A stretch of DNA of 64,000 bases. Origin: Burkholderia multivorans ATCC BAA-247. Its GTDB lineage: Bacteria > Pseudomonadota > Gammaproteobacteria > Burkholderiales > Burkholderiaceae. This document shows, piece by piece, positions 16,545-29,429 of this stretch. Where the stretch lies: contig NZ_CP009830.1 in assembly GCF_000959525.1 (NCBI RefSeq), positions 186,001 to 250,000 on the forward strand, given 5' to 3'. Below the pieces are notes generated by a model. The model made no database searches, was not told where the DNA came from, and was given only the letters and a program-made list of their open reading frames with translations. The position numbers and the translations under genes are program-made. The first letter of the stretch is position 1. Each line of letters begins with the position of its first letter.

Positions 16545-17069
16545 ATGAACAAGCTGATCGCGGCCATCGCGTTCGCGGCGGACCGGCATCGGAATCAGCG
16601 TCGCAAGGACGAGGAGGCGTCGCCGTACATCAATCATCCGATCGCGCTCGCCGACGTGCTGGCGAACGAAGTCGGCATCGAGGACGAACGCGTGATCGTC
16701 GCCGCCGTGCTGCACGACACGATCGAGGACACGGAGACGACCGAGCTGGAACTGCTGCGTCTGTTCGGCAAGGACGTCGCGGACATCGTGCTCGAAGTCA
16801 CCGACGACAAGTCGCTGCCGAAGGAAACGCGCAAGCGGCTGCAGGTCGAGCACGCGGCCCACATCAGCCGCCGCGCGAAGCTCGTGAAGCTCGCCGACAA
16901 GATCTGCAATCTGCGCGACATTGCGCAGCATCCTCCGGCCGACTGGCCGCTCGAGCGCAAGCAGGCGTATTTCGACTGGGCGAAGTCGGTCGTCGACCGG
17001 ATGCGCGGCGTGCATCCGGGGCTCGAAGCGATCTTCGATGCCGCGTACGCCACGCGGCCGAGCGAGTGA
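16545..17069 (+). CDS. Mesh1/SpoT-like HD-domain alarmone hydrolase
   Basis: A 174-residue stand-alone HD hydrolase resembling the hydrolase domain of SpoT and animal Mesh1. These remove the 3' pyrophosphate of (p)ppGpp and, in Mesh1, the 2' phosphate of NADPH. The metal and catalytic residues are in place: RHRNQRRKD with PYINHP (His31), HDTIEDTETT (His57, Asp58, Glu61, Asp62), and the later Asp in KLADKICNLRD. There is no synthetase, TGS or ACT domain. GGGAGGTGTC precedes the ATG. It lies 118 bases after the YhaN gene and nine bases before the DUF429 gene, so the latter two are surely co-transcribed. Confidence 0.88.
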   Translation: MNKLIAAIAFAADRHRNQRRKDEEASPYINHPIALADVLANEVGIEDERVIVAAVLHDTIEDTETTELELLRLFGKDVADIVLEVTDDKSLPKETRKRLQVEHAAHISRRAKLVKLADKICNLRDIAQHPPADWPLERKQAYFDWAKSVVDRMRGVHPGLEAIFDAAYATRPSE

Positions 17070-17078
17070 GGCGCCGCG

Positions 17079-17783
17079 ATGCGTGACGATCGTTCGACCG
17101 GCCGTGCGCGGGGCAGGCGCGGTGAGGCGTCGTCGACGCGCGCGGTTGCCGGCGTCGACGTCGGCGGCGACAAGAAGCAGTGCGATCTCGTGATCCTGCG
17201 CGGTTCGACGGTCGTCTGCCATGAGGCGCGGATCGCGCCCGAAGCACTGCTGCCGCTATGCCTCCGACATGACGTCGTTGCCGTGGGTGTCGACGCGCCG
17301 AGCCAATGGTGGGCCGGTAACGGACGTCGGCCGGTCGAGCAGGCGCTCGCGCGCGAGCGCATTTCGTGTTTTCCGACGCCGACGCGCGAGCAGGCGATCT
17401 CGAGTGCGTCGGGCTTCTTCGACTGGATGTTCGTCGGTGAGCGCGTGTATCGGGCGCTCGCCGGCGCGTATCCGCTATTGGTCGACGCGCACTATGGCGG
17501 CGGCCGTGTGAGTTTCGAGACGTATCCGTATGCGATCACGTGCGCGTTGCTCGGCAAGGCCACGGCGTCGGCGAAGCAGAAGCGGATTCAGCGTCGACAG
17601 TTGCTGGAACGGCTCGGGATCGACGTCGCAACGCTGCGGACGGTCGATGCGCGCGATGCGGCGTTATGCGCGGTGACGGCACGATTCGTGATCGAAGGAA
17701 GCGCGCACGCGTATGGCGATGCGCAAGGCGGGCATATCCGTGTGCCGGTCGTGGCGGAGCCGATCGTCCTCGATCCGTCGTAG
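17079..17783 (+). CDS. DUF429 protein (RNase H-like fold)
   Basis: A 234-residue member of the DUF429 family, predicted by others to adopt an RNase H-like nuclease fold; the biochemical role is unknown. The family signatures are AGVDVGGDKKQCDLVIL near the start (first acidic residue), VAVGVDAPSQWW (second acidic residue) and SFETYPYAITCALLG. The CAVTARF region near the end is also typical. The first 20 residues are Arg-rich and poorly conserved. It follows the Mesh1-like gene by nine bases, and its ribosome binding site (GTGAGG) overlaps that gene's stop, indicating one transcript. Confidence 0.85.
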   Translation: MRDDRSTGRARGRRGEASSTRAVAGVDVGGDKKQCDLVILRGSTVVCHEARIAPEALLPLCLRHDVVAVGVDAPSQWWAGNGRRPVEQALARERISCFPTPTREQAISSASGFFDWMFVGERVYRALAGAYPLLVDAHYGGGRVSFETYPYAITCALLGKATASAKQKRIQRRQLLERLGIDVATLRTVDARDAALCAVTARFVIEGSAHAYGDAQGGHIRVPVVAEPIVLDPS

Positions 17784-17954
17784 TGGCGGCTGCGTCGTTG
17801 TTTTGCGTTCCCGCGCTGGAGAGCGACCGAGCGCGCCATTCGGTTCGAGCAAGCGGCCGGCCGTTGCGGCCGACGCAGCACATATCGAACGTCGGAACGT
17901 CGGCATGCGTGAAGTCGGCACATTGCCGATTCCGATGTGCGATGCGATGAGTCG

Positions 17955-18398
17955 TCAGTCCTCGAGGATGGACGAGGGCACGCTCGCCAGATCGCAGGCG
18001 CGCGCCTGCTCGAAGTAATTGTCCGCATCGTCGATCATGACGATGGCGACGTCGATGAGTTCGTCGAGTCGCTGCAGCAGTGCTTCGCGCCACTCCGCGT
18101 CCTCGTCGCGCGCGGGCGTTTTGTCGAGCTGCTCGATGATCGAATCGGCGGTCTGCACGAACGGAATCGCTTGCTGATAGTTTTCGATCGATACCATCGC
18201 TGCGTTGCGTGCGCCGACGAGTCGTTCGCGATGCTCGTCCGCCAGTTCCGTTTCGCCGCTGATCCGCTGCAATACATCGGAGATGCGTTGCAGCAGCGGC
18301 GGGACCCGTTCTTCCAGGGTGGCGGCGCGTTCGCGCAGCGCAGCGAATTCGGCGCGGAGATCGGCCTCGCCCGATTGTGTGAAGCTGTCCATCGTCAT
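17955..18398 (-). CDS. Hypothetical protein, helical
   Basis: About 147 residues if the start is MTMDSFTQ at 18398 (18392 is an alternative; neither has a clear ribosome binding site). The sequence is acidic and lacks Cys, signal peptide and membrane segments. Heptad-like spacing of Leu (EFAALRERAATLEERVPPLL, RISDVLQRISGETELADEH) predicts a helical bundle or coiled coil. It ends with the acidic tail SVPSSILED. I do not recognise a family. It converges with the DUF429 gene and is divergent from the rRNA operon, whose promoters begin 170 bases away. Confidence 0.65.
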   Translation of the reverse strand: MTMDSFTQSGEADLRAEFAALRERAATLEERVPPLLQRISDVLQRISGETELADEHRERLVGARNAAMVSIENYQQAIPFVQTADSIIEQLDKTPARDEDAEWREALLQRLDELIDVAIVMIDDADNYFEQARACDLASVPSSILED

Positions 18399-18571
18399 CG
18401 TAAGTGTGTATGCGATCGCGGCATGATACTCGACCGCGCGCGGCAGCTTGTTCGACACGCGTTACGGGCAACCGGCAGACACGGTCGTGGCGTGAGCGTC
18501 GCGTATATATAGAAGAAGCAGGAACGTGCTGTGGCGCGTCGCGTCTCTTTAAAAATATTTTCACAAACCGC

Positions 18572-18600
18572 TTGCGTGTTGGACGTGGGCTGCATAGAAT
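18572..18600 (+). promoter_or_regulatory. rRNA operon promoter P1
   Basis: TTGCGT (18572-18577), a 17-base spacer and TAGAAT (18595-18600) form a sigma-70 promoter. The A/T-rich tract TTTAAAAATATTTTC directly upstream looks like an UP element. Confidence 0.7.
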
Positions 18601-18732
18601 CACGCCTCTTTCGCGCTAACGGAAACGCGGCGCGAGAGGGGAAGCGGAGCCGGAGGTGTGCTGCAGCATAGAGCGCCCGGCCGACGAAGGAAGAAGAACC
18701 GCGCAGTCGCAACGATGTAGTGAAAAAAGTTG

Positions 18733-18761
18733 TTGACGAGCTGCGAAACAGTGTTCATAAT
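18733..18761 (+). promoter_or_regulatory. rRNA operon promoter P2
   Basis: TTGACG (18733-18738), exactly 17 bases, then CATAAT (18756-18761). This is a near-consensus sigma-70 promoter with an A-rich upstream element (GAAAAAAGTTG). It lies about 245 bases before the 16S gene and just upstream of boxA. Confidence 0.8.
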
Positions 18762-18820
18762 CTCGCTTCTCTGCTGCTGACAACGCAGCGCTGCTGAGCA
18801 AGACGATCTGCTCGCAGATA

Positions 18821-18833
18821 TGTTCTTTAAAAA
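18821..18833 (+). promoter_or_regulatory. boxA antitermination signal in the rRNA leader
   Basis: TGTTCTTTAAAAA matches the boxA core (TGCTCTTTA). In rRNA leaders this element loads NusB/S10 to prevent Rho termination. A second copy, TCGTTCTTTAACAAT (20887-20901), lies before the 23S gene. Confidence 0.7.
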
Positions 18834-18836
18834 CTA

Positions 18837-18861
18837 ACAGCCGATAAGTGTGGGCGCTTGA
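18837..18861 (+). other. 5' half of the 16S precursor processing stem
   Basis: This 25-base segment can pair along its full length with 20560-20584, downstream of the 16S gene, with four G-U wobbles and no mismatch. It forms the long stem that RNase III cuts to release pre-16S rRNA. Confidence 0.8.
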
Positions 18862-19008
18862 TGTGAGCGAGACCTGATCTTCGGATCGGGATAGCAAAAG
18901 TATCAAGAGTCTCACACTAAAGTAAGTCAGGTTTATGAAGCAATTCATATGACCTGTCAGCTTTGAGTGAGCGACCGGTTCGAGAGAACCGAAAACAGTA
19001 ACAGGTTT

Positions 19009-20541
<1,533 letters not shown>

Positions 20542-20559
20542 CCAGAGCTACTCGCGAAG

Positions 20560-20584
20560 TTGAGCGCTCACGCTTATCGGCTGT
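20560..20584 (+). other. 3' half of the 16S precursor processing stem
   Basis: Complementary to 18837-18861 (25 base pairs including four G-U wobbles). It lies between the 16S gene and tRNA-Ile. Confidence 0.8.
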
Positions 20585-20601
20585 AATCAAGACAGACTCA
20601 G

Positions 20602-20678
20602 GGGTCTGTAGCTCAGTCGGTTAGAGCACCGTCTTGATAAGGCGGGGGTCGTTGGTTCGAATCCAACCAGACCCACCA
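20602..20678 (+). tRNA. tRNA-Ile (anticodon GAT)
   Basis: A 77-base tRNA with acceptor stem GGGTCTG/CAGACCC, anticodon loop CTTGATAA, T-loop GGTTCGAATCC and an encoded CCA end. It is co-transcribed in the 16S-23S spacer, as in many proteobacterial rRNA operons. Confidence 0.98.
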
Positions 20679-20716
20679 AGTTGTCTGGCGAGAAGAAACC
20701 TGGGTGGTCTCTGTAT

Positions 20717-20792
20717 GGGGGCATAGCTCAGCTGGGAGAGCACCTGCTTTGCAAGCAGGGGGTCGTCGGTTCGATCCCGTCTGCCTCCACCA
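20717..20792 (+). tRNA. tRNA-Ala (anticodon TGC)
   Basis: A 76-base tRNA with acceptor stem GGGGGCA/TGCCTCC, anticodon loop CTTTGCAAG, T-loop GGTTCGATCCC and an encoded CCA end. It is located 38 bases after tRNA-Ile in the same spacer. Confidence 0.98.
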
Positions 20793-21187
20793 ATCTTCAA
20801 TGCGAAGTGCTTGGTTCGAAAGCGAACCGAGGATTTGGCATTGGCGATTGAGCCAGTCAGAGTGATGCAGGAAACTGTATCGGCTGTCGTTCTTTAACAA
20901 TCAGGAAGAAGTAAGTAATTTGGATAGCGGAAGCGTCTTATGAGATGGACGTGGAAACTATCCGGGTTGTGATTGTATCGATGTATCTCAAGATGATTCG
21001 AACTTCATGTTCGGCTCAATTGGAATACGGCACACACGTAGTGTGGGCTCCGTGTAAGTGCTAAAGCACTAACGCTGAGCGACACGCGAGAACTCAACCT
21101 GTAGCGACTGTCGTCCCCATGCGGGGATGGGGCCCTCGTAAGCGCTGAAGCGCTAACGATGGCCGACATGAGACAGACTCGTTATAG
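20793..21187 (+). other. Spacer between tRNA-Ala and 23S, with boxA and paired hairpins
   Basis: This non-coding, transcribed spacer carries a second boxA (TTCTTTAACAA near 20890). It also has two related hairpins (21057-21070 and 21141-21154) and the 5' half of the 23S processing stem. AGACTCGTTATAGGGTCAAG (21175-21194) pairs with 24060-24079 downstream of the 23S gene. Confidence 0.7.
21051..21170 (+). repeat. Imperfect direct repeat with two hairpins in the spacer
   Basis: Two copies of GTAAGYGCTRAAGYRCTAACG are followed by TGRSCGACA (copies around 21053-21085 and 21138-21168). Each contains a stem, AGTGCT-AA-AGCACT or AGCGCT-GA-AGCGCT. The stem bases differ between copies but both sides changed together. 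Confidence 0.65.
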
Positions 21188-24068
<2,881 letters not shown>

Positions 24069-24219
24069 ATAACAAGTCTGCCTTGTAGATCGGCGCCGTG
24101 CGACAGCACCGGCTGCGATCCAAAGCGACATGTTGGATTCTCGTGTGCGATACGCACAACCCAAAATTACTGCTTCTTCCCGATTGGTTGCGCTGCGAAG
24201 CGGCGCAACAACCCTCTTT

Positions 24220-24333
24220 GCCTGATGACCATAGCGAGTCGGTCCCACCCCTTCCCATCCCGAACAGGACCGTGAAACGACTCTACGCCGATGATAGTGC
24301 GGATTCCCGTGTGAAAGTAGGTAATCGTCAGGC
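24220..24333 (+). rRNA. rrf: 5S ribosomal RNA
   Basis: About 114 bases from GCCTGATGACCATAGCGAG to GTAATCGTCAGGC. The terminal stem GCCTGA/TCAGGC, the loop A/B segment CCCATCCCGAACAGG and GTGAAACGACTCTACGCCGATG are intact. Confidence 0.96.
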
Positions 24334-24343
24334 TCCCTAAGCC

Positions 24344-24375
24344 AAAAACCCCCGCCTGATCAGGCGGGGGTTTTT
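24344..24375 (+). terminator. Terminator of the rRNA operon
   Basis: AAAAACCCCCGCCTGATCAGGCGGGGGTTTTT is a perfect 16-base-pair palindromic hairpin ending in five T residues. It lies ten bases after the 5S gene. Because it is symmetrical, with A residues on the left, it would also work leftward. Confidence 0.95.
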
Positions 24376-24518
24376 GCATTTGTGACGGCCGAAATGCGTC
24401 GCTCTAATCCTCTTCCCGTCTCCAGCGCATCGCATGCGCGGGAGATGCGCGAAAACGACCGAGTGATTCGGCACGACCGTCTGCTCTCTGGCGTTTCATT
24501 CTCGAACCGTTTCCCCGC

Positions 24519-24981
24519 TCAAACCATGATCCGCAAGATCGGCAAAAACCTGCCCGGGACGACGGCCGATTCCTTTTCGCCGATCTTCTACGCGCCGAGC
24601 GACAGATAGAGCGCTGCTGCATTCGGGTCGGCTTCGATCACGAAACTCGCGATGCCTCGCGCTGCAGTTCTGTCCGAACCGCCGTCCACAGGGGCGGCCA
24701 ATACCCTGACCGATATGATCCGGACGGACAAACAGCCATCCGGGTGTCGGTCGCTCGCAGTCCATCGCCGCCCTAACCCAGAAACCGACGATCCGACGCT
24801 CGCACTAGGCGACATAGCCGATCGACTCGTCGATCGTCTCCGGCGTGATCGTGAGATGCGTTTCCCAAAGTCGAGCCATTCTCACGGACACCCTCAGTGC
24901 GCCTTCGACAGGCGAGCCAGCATCGTCAACGGCTTGGTGTCCGAAGCGCGGGCGGCACGTACGGTAAATGGTGTGCCGCAT
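24519..24981 (-). pseudogene. Decayed GNAT-family N-acetyltransferase gene
   Basis: Pieces of one acetyltransferase are spread over all three minus-strand frames. From the start at 24981 (ATGCGGCAC after a good GGGAGA site) come MRHTIYRTCRP, then in other frames SKAH*GCP*EWLDF and THLTITPETIDESIGYVA*CERR. These are followed by IVGFWV, the acetyl-CoA loop region LFVRPDHIGQGIGR, ARGIASFVIEADPNAAALYLSLGA* and KIGEKESAVVPGRFLPILRIMV ending at TGA. At least three frameshifts and four in-frame stops are needed to join them. The total length (about 154 codons) equals an intact GNAT enzyme, so this is a complete gene inactivated by small changes, not a fragment. It lies leftward, facing the rRNA terminator. 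Confidence 0.8.
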
Positions 24982-25005
24982 TTCGTCTCCCGTTCGTCGT
25001 ATCGT

Positions 25006-25623
25006 TCACGAGCCGCGCTCGACTTTCGCTTTCAACCGCAATCGACGTCGTCCCGCGATCATCACCACGCAGATGCCGATCGACGCCAGGACATTGACGA
25101 TCGGGTAAAACGCGACTGCGACGCTCCAGCTCTGCAGCGCCAGCACTGCGAGCGCGTATTTGACGATGCAGAGCGCGAAATAGGTCAGGCTTTCGCTCCA
25201 CGGATCACGGATCGTCTTGCGAACGGTCGGGCCGAGGCCGGCCAGCTCGATCAACGTCACCAGGCAGATCGACAGCGTCGGATCATCGGTCAGCATCCAG
25301 AGCGGAATGGCCGATAGCGCAGCACACAGGAACATCCAGTCGGCGCGAGGCCAGCTGCGTTCGCCGCGAAAGATGCTCGCTACGAAGGTCAGCACGCAGG
25401 TGACGGCGATCGCTGCCGTGCACCACGCCGACGGTCCCGCTCCCGCCACGAACTGACCGGCCGCAGCAATGACCGTGACGACCGACCAGATGAGCCACGT
25501 GAACAGATGCGGGCGAACGGTGCGACGGTAGATCGCGAGCGCGTACGGCACGGGCGCCACCAGCGACACGGCGGATCCGACGACACCCAGCACCGAAGCA
25601 ACACCCAGATCGACCACCATCAT
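25006..25623 (-). CDS. Small integral membrane protein with PQ-loop-like repeats
   Basis: A 205-residue hydrophobic protein with about six or seven predicted membrane helices. The segments PVPYALAIYRRTVRPHLFTWLIW (about 24-46) and, in the second half, ELAGLGPTVRKTIRDPWSES followed by helices look like two diverged PQ-loop/SemiSWEET-type units. These have a proline-containing helix and a short basic loop with Arg-Thr-x-Arg-Pro. The basic C-terminus (AGRRRLRLKAKVERGS) should be cytoplasmic. The transported compound, if any, is unknown. The start has CGAGGT seven bases before the ATG at 25623. Its 3' end abuts the acetyltransferase pseudogene by 25 bases, so both were probably once one operon. 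Confidence 0.75.
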   Translation of the reverse strand: MMVVDLGVASVLGVVGSAVSLVAPVPYALAIYRRTVRPHLFTWLIWSVVTVIAAAGQFVAGAGPSAWCTAAIAVTCVLTFVASIFRGERSWPRADWMFLCAALSAIPLWMLTDDPTLSICLVTLIELAGLGPTVRKTIRDPWSESLTYFALCIVKYALAVLALQSWSVAVAFYPIVNVLASIGICVVMIAGRRRLRLKAKVERGS

Positions 25624-25798
25624 CGCAGCGACCTCGCCGGCAAGGACCGCTCGGTATGTGAGCAGGCCGTGTCACGCGCAACCTGGTCCGAGCATTGCGC
25701 ACAGCCGGGCTCCGCCCCGCGTCGGCCCGAGAGCAGCGGGTGCGCGAGAGCCGACGGAGCAAACGCATCGACCGCCAGCTTCTGCACAAACCGGCCCC

Positions 25799-26806
25799 TC
25801 ACCGCTCGGCCTGCGTCGCGTTGTTGATGTCGCGCCGAAACGCGCCGGGACTCGTGCCTGTCCATTTCCGAAACGCACGATGAAACGCGCTCGGTTCGGT
25901 AAATCCGAGCGCGGCCGCGATCTCCGCGACGCTCAACGTCTGTTCTCGCAGCAGCGACTGCGCGAGCGCACCACGCAGTTCGTCCTTGATCGACGCGAAG
26001 CTCTGTCCTTCGCTGCGCAAGCGTCGCCGCAGCGTCGGCGGCGTCGTGCCGAGCCGCGCAGCCAGCGTGTCGAAGTCCGGCCATTCGGCTGCAGGCAACG
26101 CTTTCAGATGCGTGCGCGTTCGCGCGACCCAGCCCGTATCGTGCCGATAGCGCACCAGCAGATTGCCGGGCGCGCCGCGCAGAAACGTCTTCAATGCCTG
26201 CGCCGACCGGATCGTCGGCAGCGACAGATACGCGGCATTGAACGTGAGCCGGCTGTCCGGACGATCGAAATGCACGGGCACGCCGAAGAAGCGGTGATAG
26301 TCGCTGCGCTGCGCGGGGCTCGCGCACGCGAAATCGATGCGCTGCAGCGGGATACGCCGGCCGATCAGCCAGCACGCGACGCCGAGCAGAATCAGCCAGA
26401 ACGTCCGGTATGCAAACGCCGGATACGGCGTGTCGGACGGCGCGAGCACGATCTGCGCCAGCCCGTCCGCGACGACGAGTTCGCCGTGCGGTTCGTCGAG
26501 CACCACGCGCAGAAACTGCAGCGCGCGCCGCAACGCCTTTTCGAGCGTGCCGGCGTTCAGCACGGCGTGACACAGCAGCGTGAAGCTGCCGCGCCGCATC
26601 GGGCGCGCGGCGAGCCCGAAGAATTCGTCGTCGAGCGCGCTGGCGATCTCGAGCCACAGCCGGCCGTACTGCTGCGGCGTCACGGGCTCGCGCACGACCG
26701 GCGGCAGCCCGGCCGCGTGCAGCACGGGCGCGATCGGAAGCCCTTGCCGACGCATGCATGCAAGCGCATCCTCGACGAAGCCCGGCGAGATCATTTGCGG
26801 CCCCAT
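25799..26806 (-). CDS. AraC-family regulator (OruR/ArgR-like)
   Basis: A 335-residue regulator. The N-terminal ligand-binding domain of the arabinose-binding/OruR type spans about 1-210 (QQYGRLWLEIASALDDEFFG, LACWLIGRRIPLQRIDFA-like hydrophobic stretch, FDRPDSRLTFNAAYL). The C-terminal AraC helix-turn-helix pair spans about 225-325 (LAARLGTTPPTLRRRLRSEG and VAEIAAALGFTEPSAFHRAFRKWTGTSPGAFRR). Start MGPQMIS at 26806 has GGGAGA upstream; a TTG at 26833 is an alternative. It is divergent from the acyl-CoA synthetase operon, with 144 bases between, so it probably activates that operon. It is a paralogue of the regulator at 49302. Confidence 0.88.
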   Translation of the reverse strand: MGPQMISPGFVEDALACMRRQGLPIAPVLHAAGLPPVVREPVTPQQYGRLWLEIASALDDEFFGLAARPMRRGSFTLLCHAVLNAGTLEKALRRALQFLRVVLDEPHGELVVADGLAQIVLAPSDTPYPAFAYRTFWLILLGVACWLIGRRIPLQRIDFACASPAQRSDYHRFFGVPVHFDRPDSRLTFNAAYLSLPTIRSAQALKTFLRGAPGNLLVRYRHDTGWVARTRTHLKALPAAEWPDFDTLAARLGTTPPTLRRRLRSEGQSFASIKDELRGALAQSLLREQTLSVAEIAAALGFTEPSAFHRAFRKWTGTSPGAFRRDINNATQAER

Positions 26807-26950
26807 TTCGTCTGCTGTCTCCCGACATGGCAAAACCGATCACGATTCTAGTTTCTGTTTGTCATTGATTGCAATGTGACGGCTGTCTACCATCGATGTA
26901 CCCCCGACGCCCTGCGGCCCGCCGGCGGTCATAACGAACAGGAGACACGC

Positions 26951-28621
26951 ATGCCTGATGGAGCAACCGCCCGGGCGGTGCCGGCGTATGCCGACGCCGT
27001 GGCCCGGTTCCGAATCGACACTGTCGCGGCGCACCTGCACGGCGACCTCGAGCACGGCCTGAACGCCTGCGTCGAATGCTGCGACCGTCATGCGTCCGGC
27101 GATGCGGTCGCACTCGACTGGATCGACATCGACGGCGCGCATCGTCGCTTCACGTTTGCTCAGATGAAAGCGCTTGCAGCGCGCGTGGCGAATCTGCTGG
27201 TCGCGCGCGGCGTGAAGCCGGGCGACGTGGTGGCCGGGCTGTTGCCGCGCACGCCCGAACTGGTCGCGACGATCCTCGGCACGTGGCGCGCGGGCGCCGT
27301 CTATCAGCCGCTGTTCACGGCGTTCGGTCCGAAGGCGATCGAGCACCGGCTGCGCATGAGCGATGCGCGACTCGTCGTGACGAACGTCGCGAACCGCGCG
27401 AAGCTCGACGAGGTTGCCGATTGTCCGCCGGTCGCGACGGTGCGCGCTCCCGAAGCGCCGCTGCCGGACGGCGACATCGACTTCCGCGCGGCGCTGGACG
27501 CGCAGTCCGATACGTTCGAGCCCGTACTGCGCAAGGGCACCGACCTGTTCATGATGATGTCGACGTCGGGCACGACGGGCTTGCCGAAGGGCGTGCCCGT
27601 GCCGCTGCGCGCGCTGCTCGCGTTTCGCCAGTACATGTGCGATGCCGTCGACCTGCGCGCCGAAGACCGGTTCTGGAACATTGCCGATCCCGGCTGGGCA
27701 TACGGACTGTATTACGCGATCACCGGACCGCTGCTGCTTGGCCACGCGACGACGCTGTACGAAGGCGGCTTTACGGTCGACAGCACCTACGACGTGATCG
27801 AACGGCTCGGCATTACGAGCCTCGCCGGTTCGCCGACGGCGTACCGGATGCTGATGGCGGCCGGCTCCGATGCGGCCGCGCGCATCAAGGGCAAACTGCG
27901 CGTGGTCAGCAGCGCGGGCGAACCGCTGAACCCGGAAGTCGTGCGCTGGTTCGATGCGGCGCTCGGCGCGCCGATCTACGATCATTACGGCCAGACCGAG
28001 CTCGGCATGGTCGTGAACAACCATCACGGGCTCGCGCACGTCGTCCATCCCGGTTCCGCCGGTTTCGCGATGCCGGGCTACCGCGTCGCGGTGCTCGACG
28101 ACGCGGGTCGCGAGCTCGGTCCGGGCGAGCCCGGCACGCTCGCGATCGACATCGCGCGTTCGCCGCTGCTGTGGTTCGACGGATACTGGCGGCAGGACAC
28201 GCCGGCGATCGCAGGCGGCTATTACCGCACGGGCGACAACGTCGAACTGGAGCCGGACGGAACCGTCAGCTTCATCGGCCGCGCGGACGACGTCATCACG
28301 TCGTCCGGCTACCGAATCGGCCCGTTCGACGTCGAGAGCGCGCTGATCGAACATGAGGCGGTCAGCGAGGCGGCCGTGATCGGCGTGCCCGATCCCGAGC
28401 GCACGGAGATCGTCAAGGCCTTCGTCGTGCTGTCGAACGGCTACGAAGGCACGCCGGCACTCGCCGAAGCGTTGAGTCTGCACGTGAAACGGCGGCTGTC
28501 CGCGCACGCCTATCCGCGCGCGATCGAGTTCGTCGACGCGCTGCCGAAAACGCCGAGCGGCAAGATCCAGCGCTTCGTGCTGCGCAAGATGGAGGCCGAC
28601 AAGGCCGCTGCCCAATCCTGA
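26951..28621 (+). CDS. Acyl-CoA synthetase (AMP-forming)
   Basis: A 556-residue adenylate-forming enzyme that activates a carboxylic acid to its CoA thioester via an acyl-AMP. Motifs are [12 protein letters not shown] (P-loop, about 197-208), [11 protein letters not shown] (A5), GGYYRTGDN (A7), [20 protein letters not shown] (A8) and [11 protein letters not shown] (A10, with the catalytic Lys). Overall it resembles the acetyl-/medium-chain acyl-CoA synthetase group rather than long-chain FadD. AGGAGA precedes the ATG at 26951. It heads an operon with an SDR dehydrogenase and a thiolase, which together could activate and shorten a branched or short-chain acid. CATTG-ATTG-CAATG at 26863-26876 upstream might be a regulator site. 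Confidence 0.9.
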   Translation: MPDGATARAVPAYADAVARFRIDTVAAHLHGDLEHGLNACVECCDRHASGDAVALDWIDIDGAHRRFTFAQMKALAARVANLLVARGVKPGDVVAGLLPRTPELVATILGTWRAGAVYQPLFTAFGPKAIEHRLRMSDARLVVTNVANRAKLDEVADCPPVATVRAPEAPLPDGDIDFRAALDAQSDTFEPVLRKGTDLFMMMSTSGTTGLPKGVPVPLRALLAFRQYMCDAVDLRAEDRFWNIADPGWAYGLYYAITGPLLLGHATTLYEGGFTVDSTYDVIERLGITSLAGSPTAYRMLMAAGSDAAARIKGKLRVVSSAGEPLNPEVVRWFDAALGAPIYDHYGQTELGMVVNNHHGLAHVVHPGSAGFAMPGYRVAVLDDAGRELGPGEPGTLAIDIARSPLLWFDGYWRQDTPAIAGGYYRTGDNVELEPDGTVSFIGRADDVITSSGYRIGPFDVESALIEHEAVSEAAVIGVPDPERTEIVKAFVVLSNGYEGTPALAEALSLHVKRRLSAHAYPRAIEFVDALPKTPSGKIQRFVLRKMEADKAAAQS

Positions 28622-28643
28622 ATACTTCTATAACGGACTCCGA

Positions 28644-29411
28644 ATGAAGATCAAAGATCGCGTTTTCCTGATCACGGGCGCCGGTTCCGGCCTCGGCGCC
28701 GCGGTGGCGCGCATGGTCGTCGCCGAAGGCGGCAAGGCGATGCTGCTGGACGTCAATGGCGACGCGCTGGCGAGCGTCGCGCACGAGCTCGGCGCGGCGG
28801 CACGCCTGCTGAAGACCGACGTCACGAGCGAAGCCGACGGGCAGGCCGCGATCGCGGCCGCACGCGACGCGTTCGGCCGCATCGACGGGCTCGTGAACTG
28901 CGCGGGCGTCGCGCCGGGCGAGAAGGTCGTCGGCCGCGACGGGCCGCATTCGCTCGAGCGCTTTACGCGTGCGGTATCGATCAACCTCGTCGGCACGTTC
29001 AACATGATCCGGCTTGCCGCCGAGGCGATGTCGAAGCAGGACGCCGACGCGGAAGGCGAGCGCGGCGTGATCGTGAACACCGCATCGGTGGCCGCGTTCG
29101 ACGGCCAGATCGGACAGGCCGCGTATGCGGCGTCGAAAGGCGGCGTGGTCGGCATGACGCTGCCGATCGCGCGTGAGCTCGCGCGCTTCGGCATTCGGGT
29201 CGTGACGATCGCGCCGGGCATTTTCGCCACGCCGATGATGGCCGCGATGCCGCAGGAAGTGCAGGACGCGCTCGGCAAGAGCGTGCCGTTCCCGCCGCGG
29301 CTCGGACGTCCCGAAGAATTTGCGGCGCTGGTGCGCCATATCGCCGCGAACACGATGCTGAACGGCGAAGTCATCCGTCTCGATGGCGCGTTGCGCATGG
29401 CACCGCGCTGA
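28644..29411 (+). CDS. SDR-family 3-hydroxyacyl-CoA dehydrogenase (HSD17B10-like)
   Basis: A 255-residue short-chain dehydrogenase, NAD-dependent by its early Asp (LLLDVNGD, residue 36). The glycine motif TGAGSGLG (11-18), NCAG (86-89) and the catalytic residues Ser148, Tyr161 and Lys165 (in YAASK) are present. The sequence ([64 protein letters not shown] in pieces) matches the type II 3-hydroxyacyl-CoA dehydrogenase/HSD17B10 group. That group oxidises 2-methyl-3-hydroxybutyryl-CoA and similar substrates. This fits a step between the synthetase and the thiolase genes on either side (22- and 18-base gaps). Confidence 0.9.
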   Translation: MKIKDRVFLITGAGSGLGAAVARMVVAEGGKAMLLDVNGDALASVAHELGAAARLLKTDVTSEADGQAAIAAARDAFGRIDGLVNCAGVAPGEKVVGRDGPHSLERFTRAVSINLVGTFNMIRLAAEAMSKQDADAEGERGVIVNTASVAAFDGQIGQAAYAASKGGVVGMTLPIARELARFGIRVVTIAPGIFATPMMAAMPQEVQDALGKSVPFPPRLGRPEEFAALVRHIAANTMLNGEVIRLDGALRMAPR

Positions 29412-29429
29412 CACTGGAGGAAACGAATC

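Noticed and set aside
11594-16567. Open minus-strand frame of 1657 codons opposite yhaO and yhaN
   Set aside because: A mirror of the strongly biased codon usage of the two plus-strand genes, which carry complete family motifs.
24652-25317. Plus-strand open frame across the acetyltransferase remnant and membrane gene
   Set aside because: It is antisense to recognisable GNAT pieces and to an intact membrane protein gene with a good ribosome binding site.
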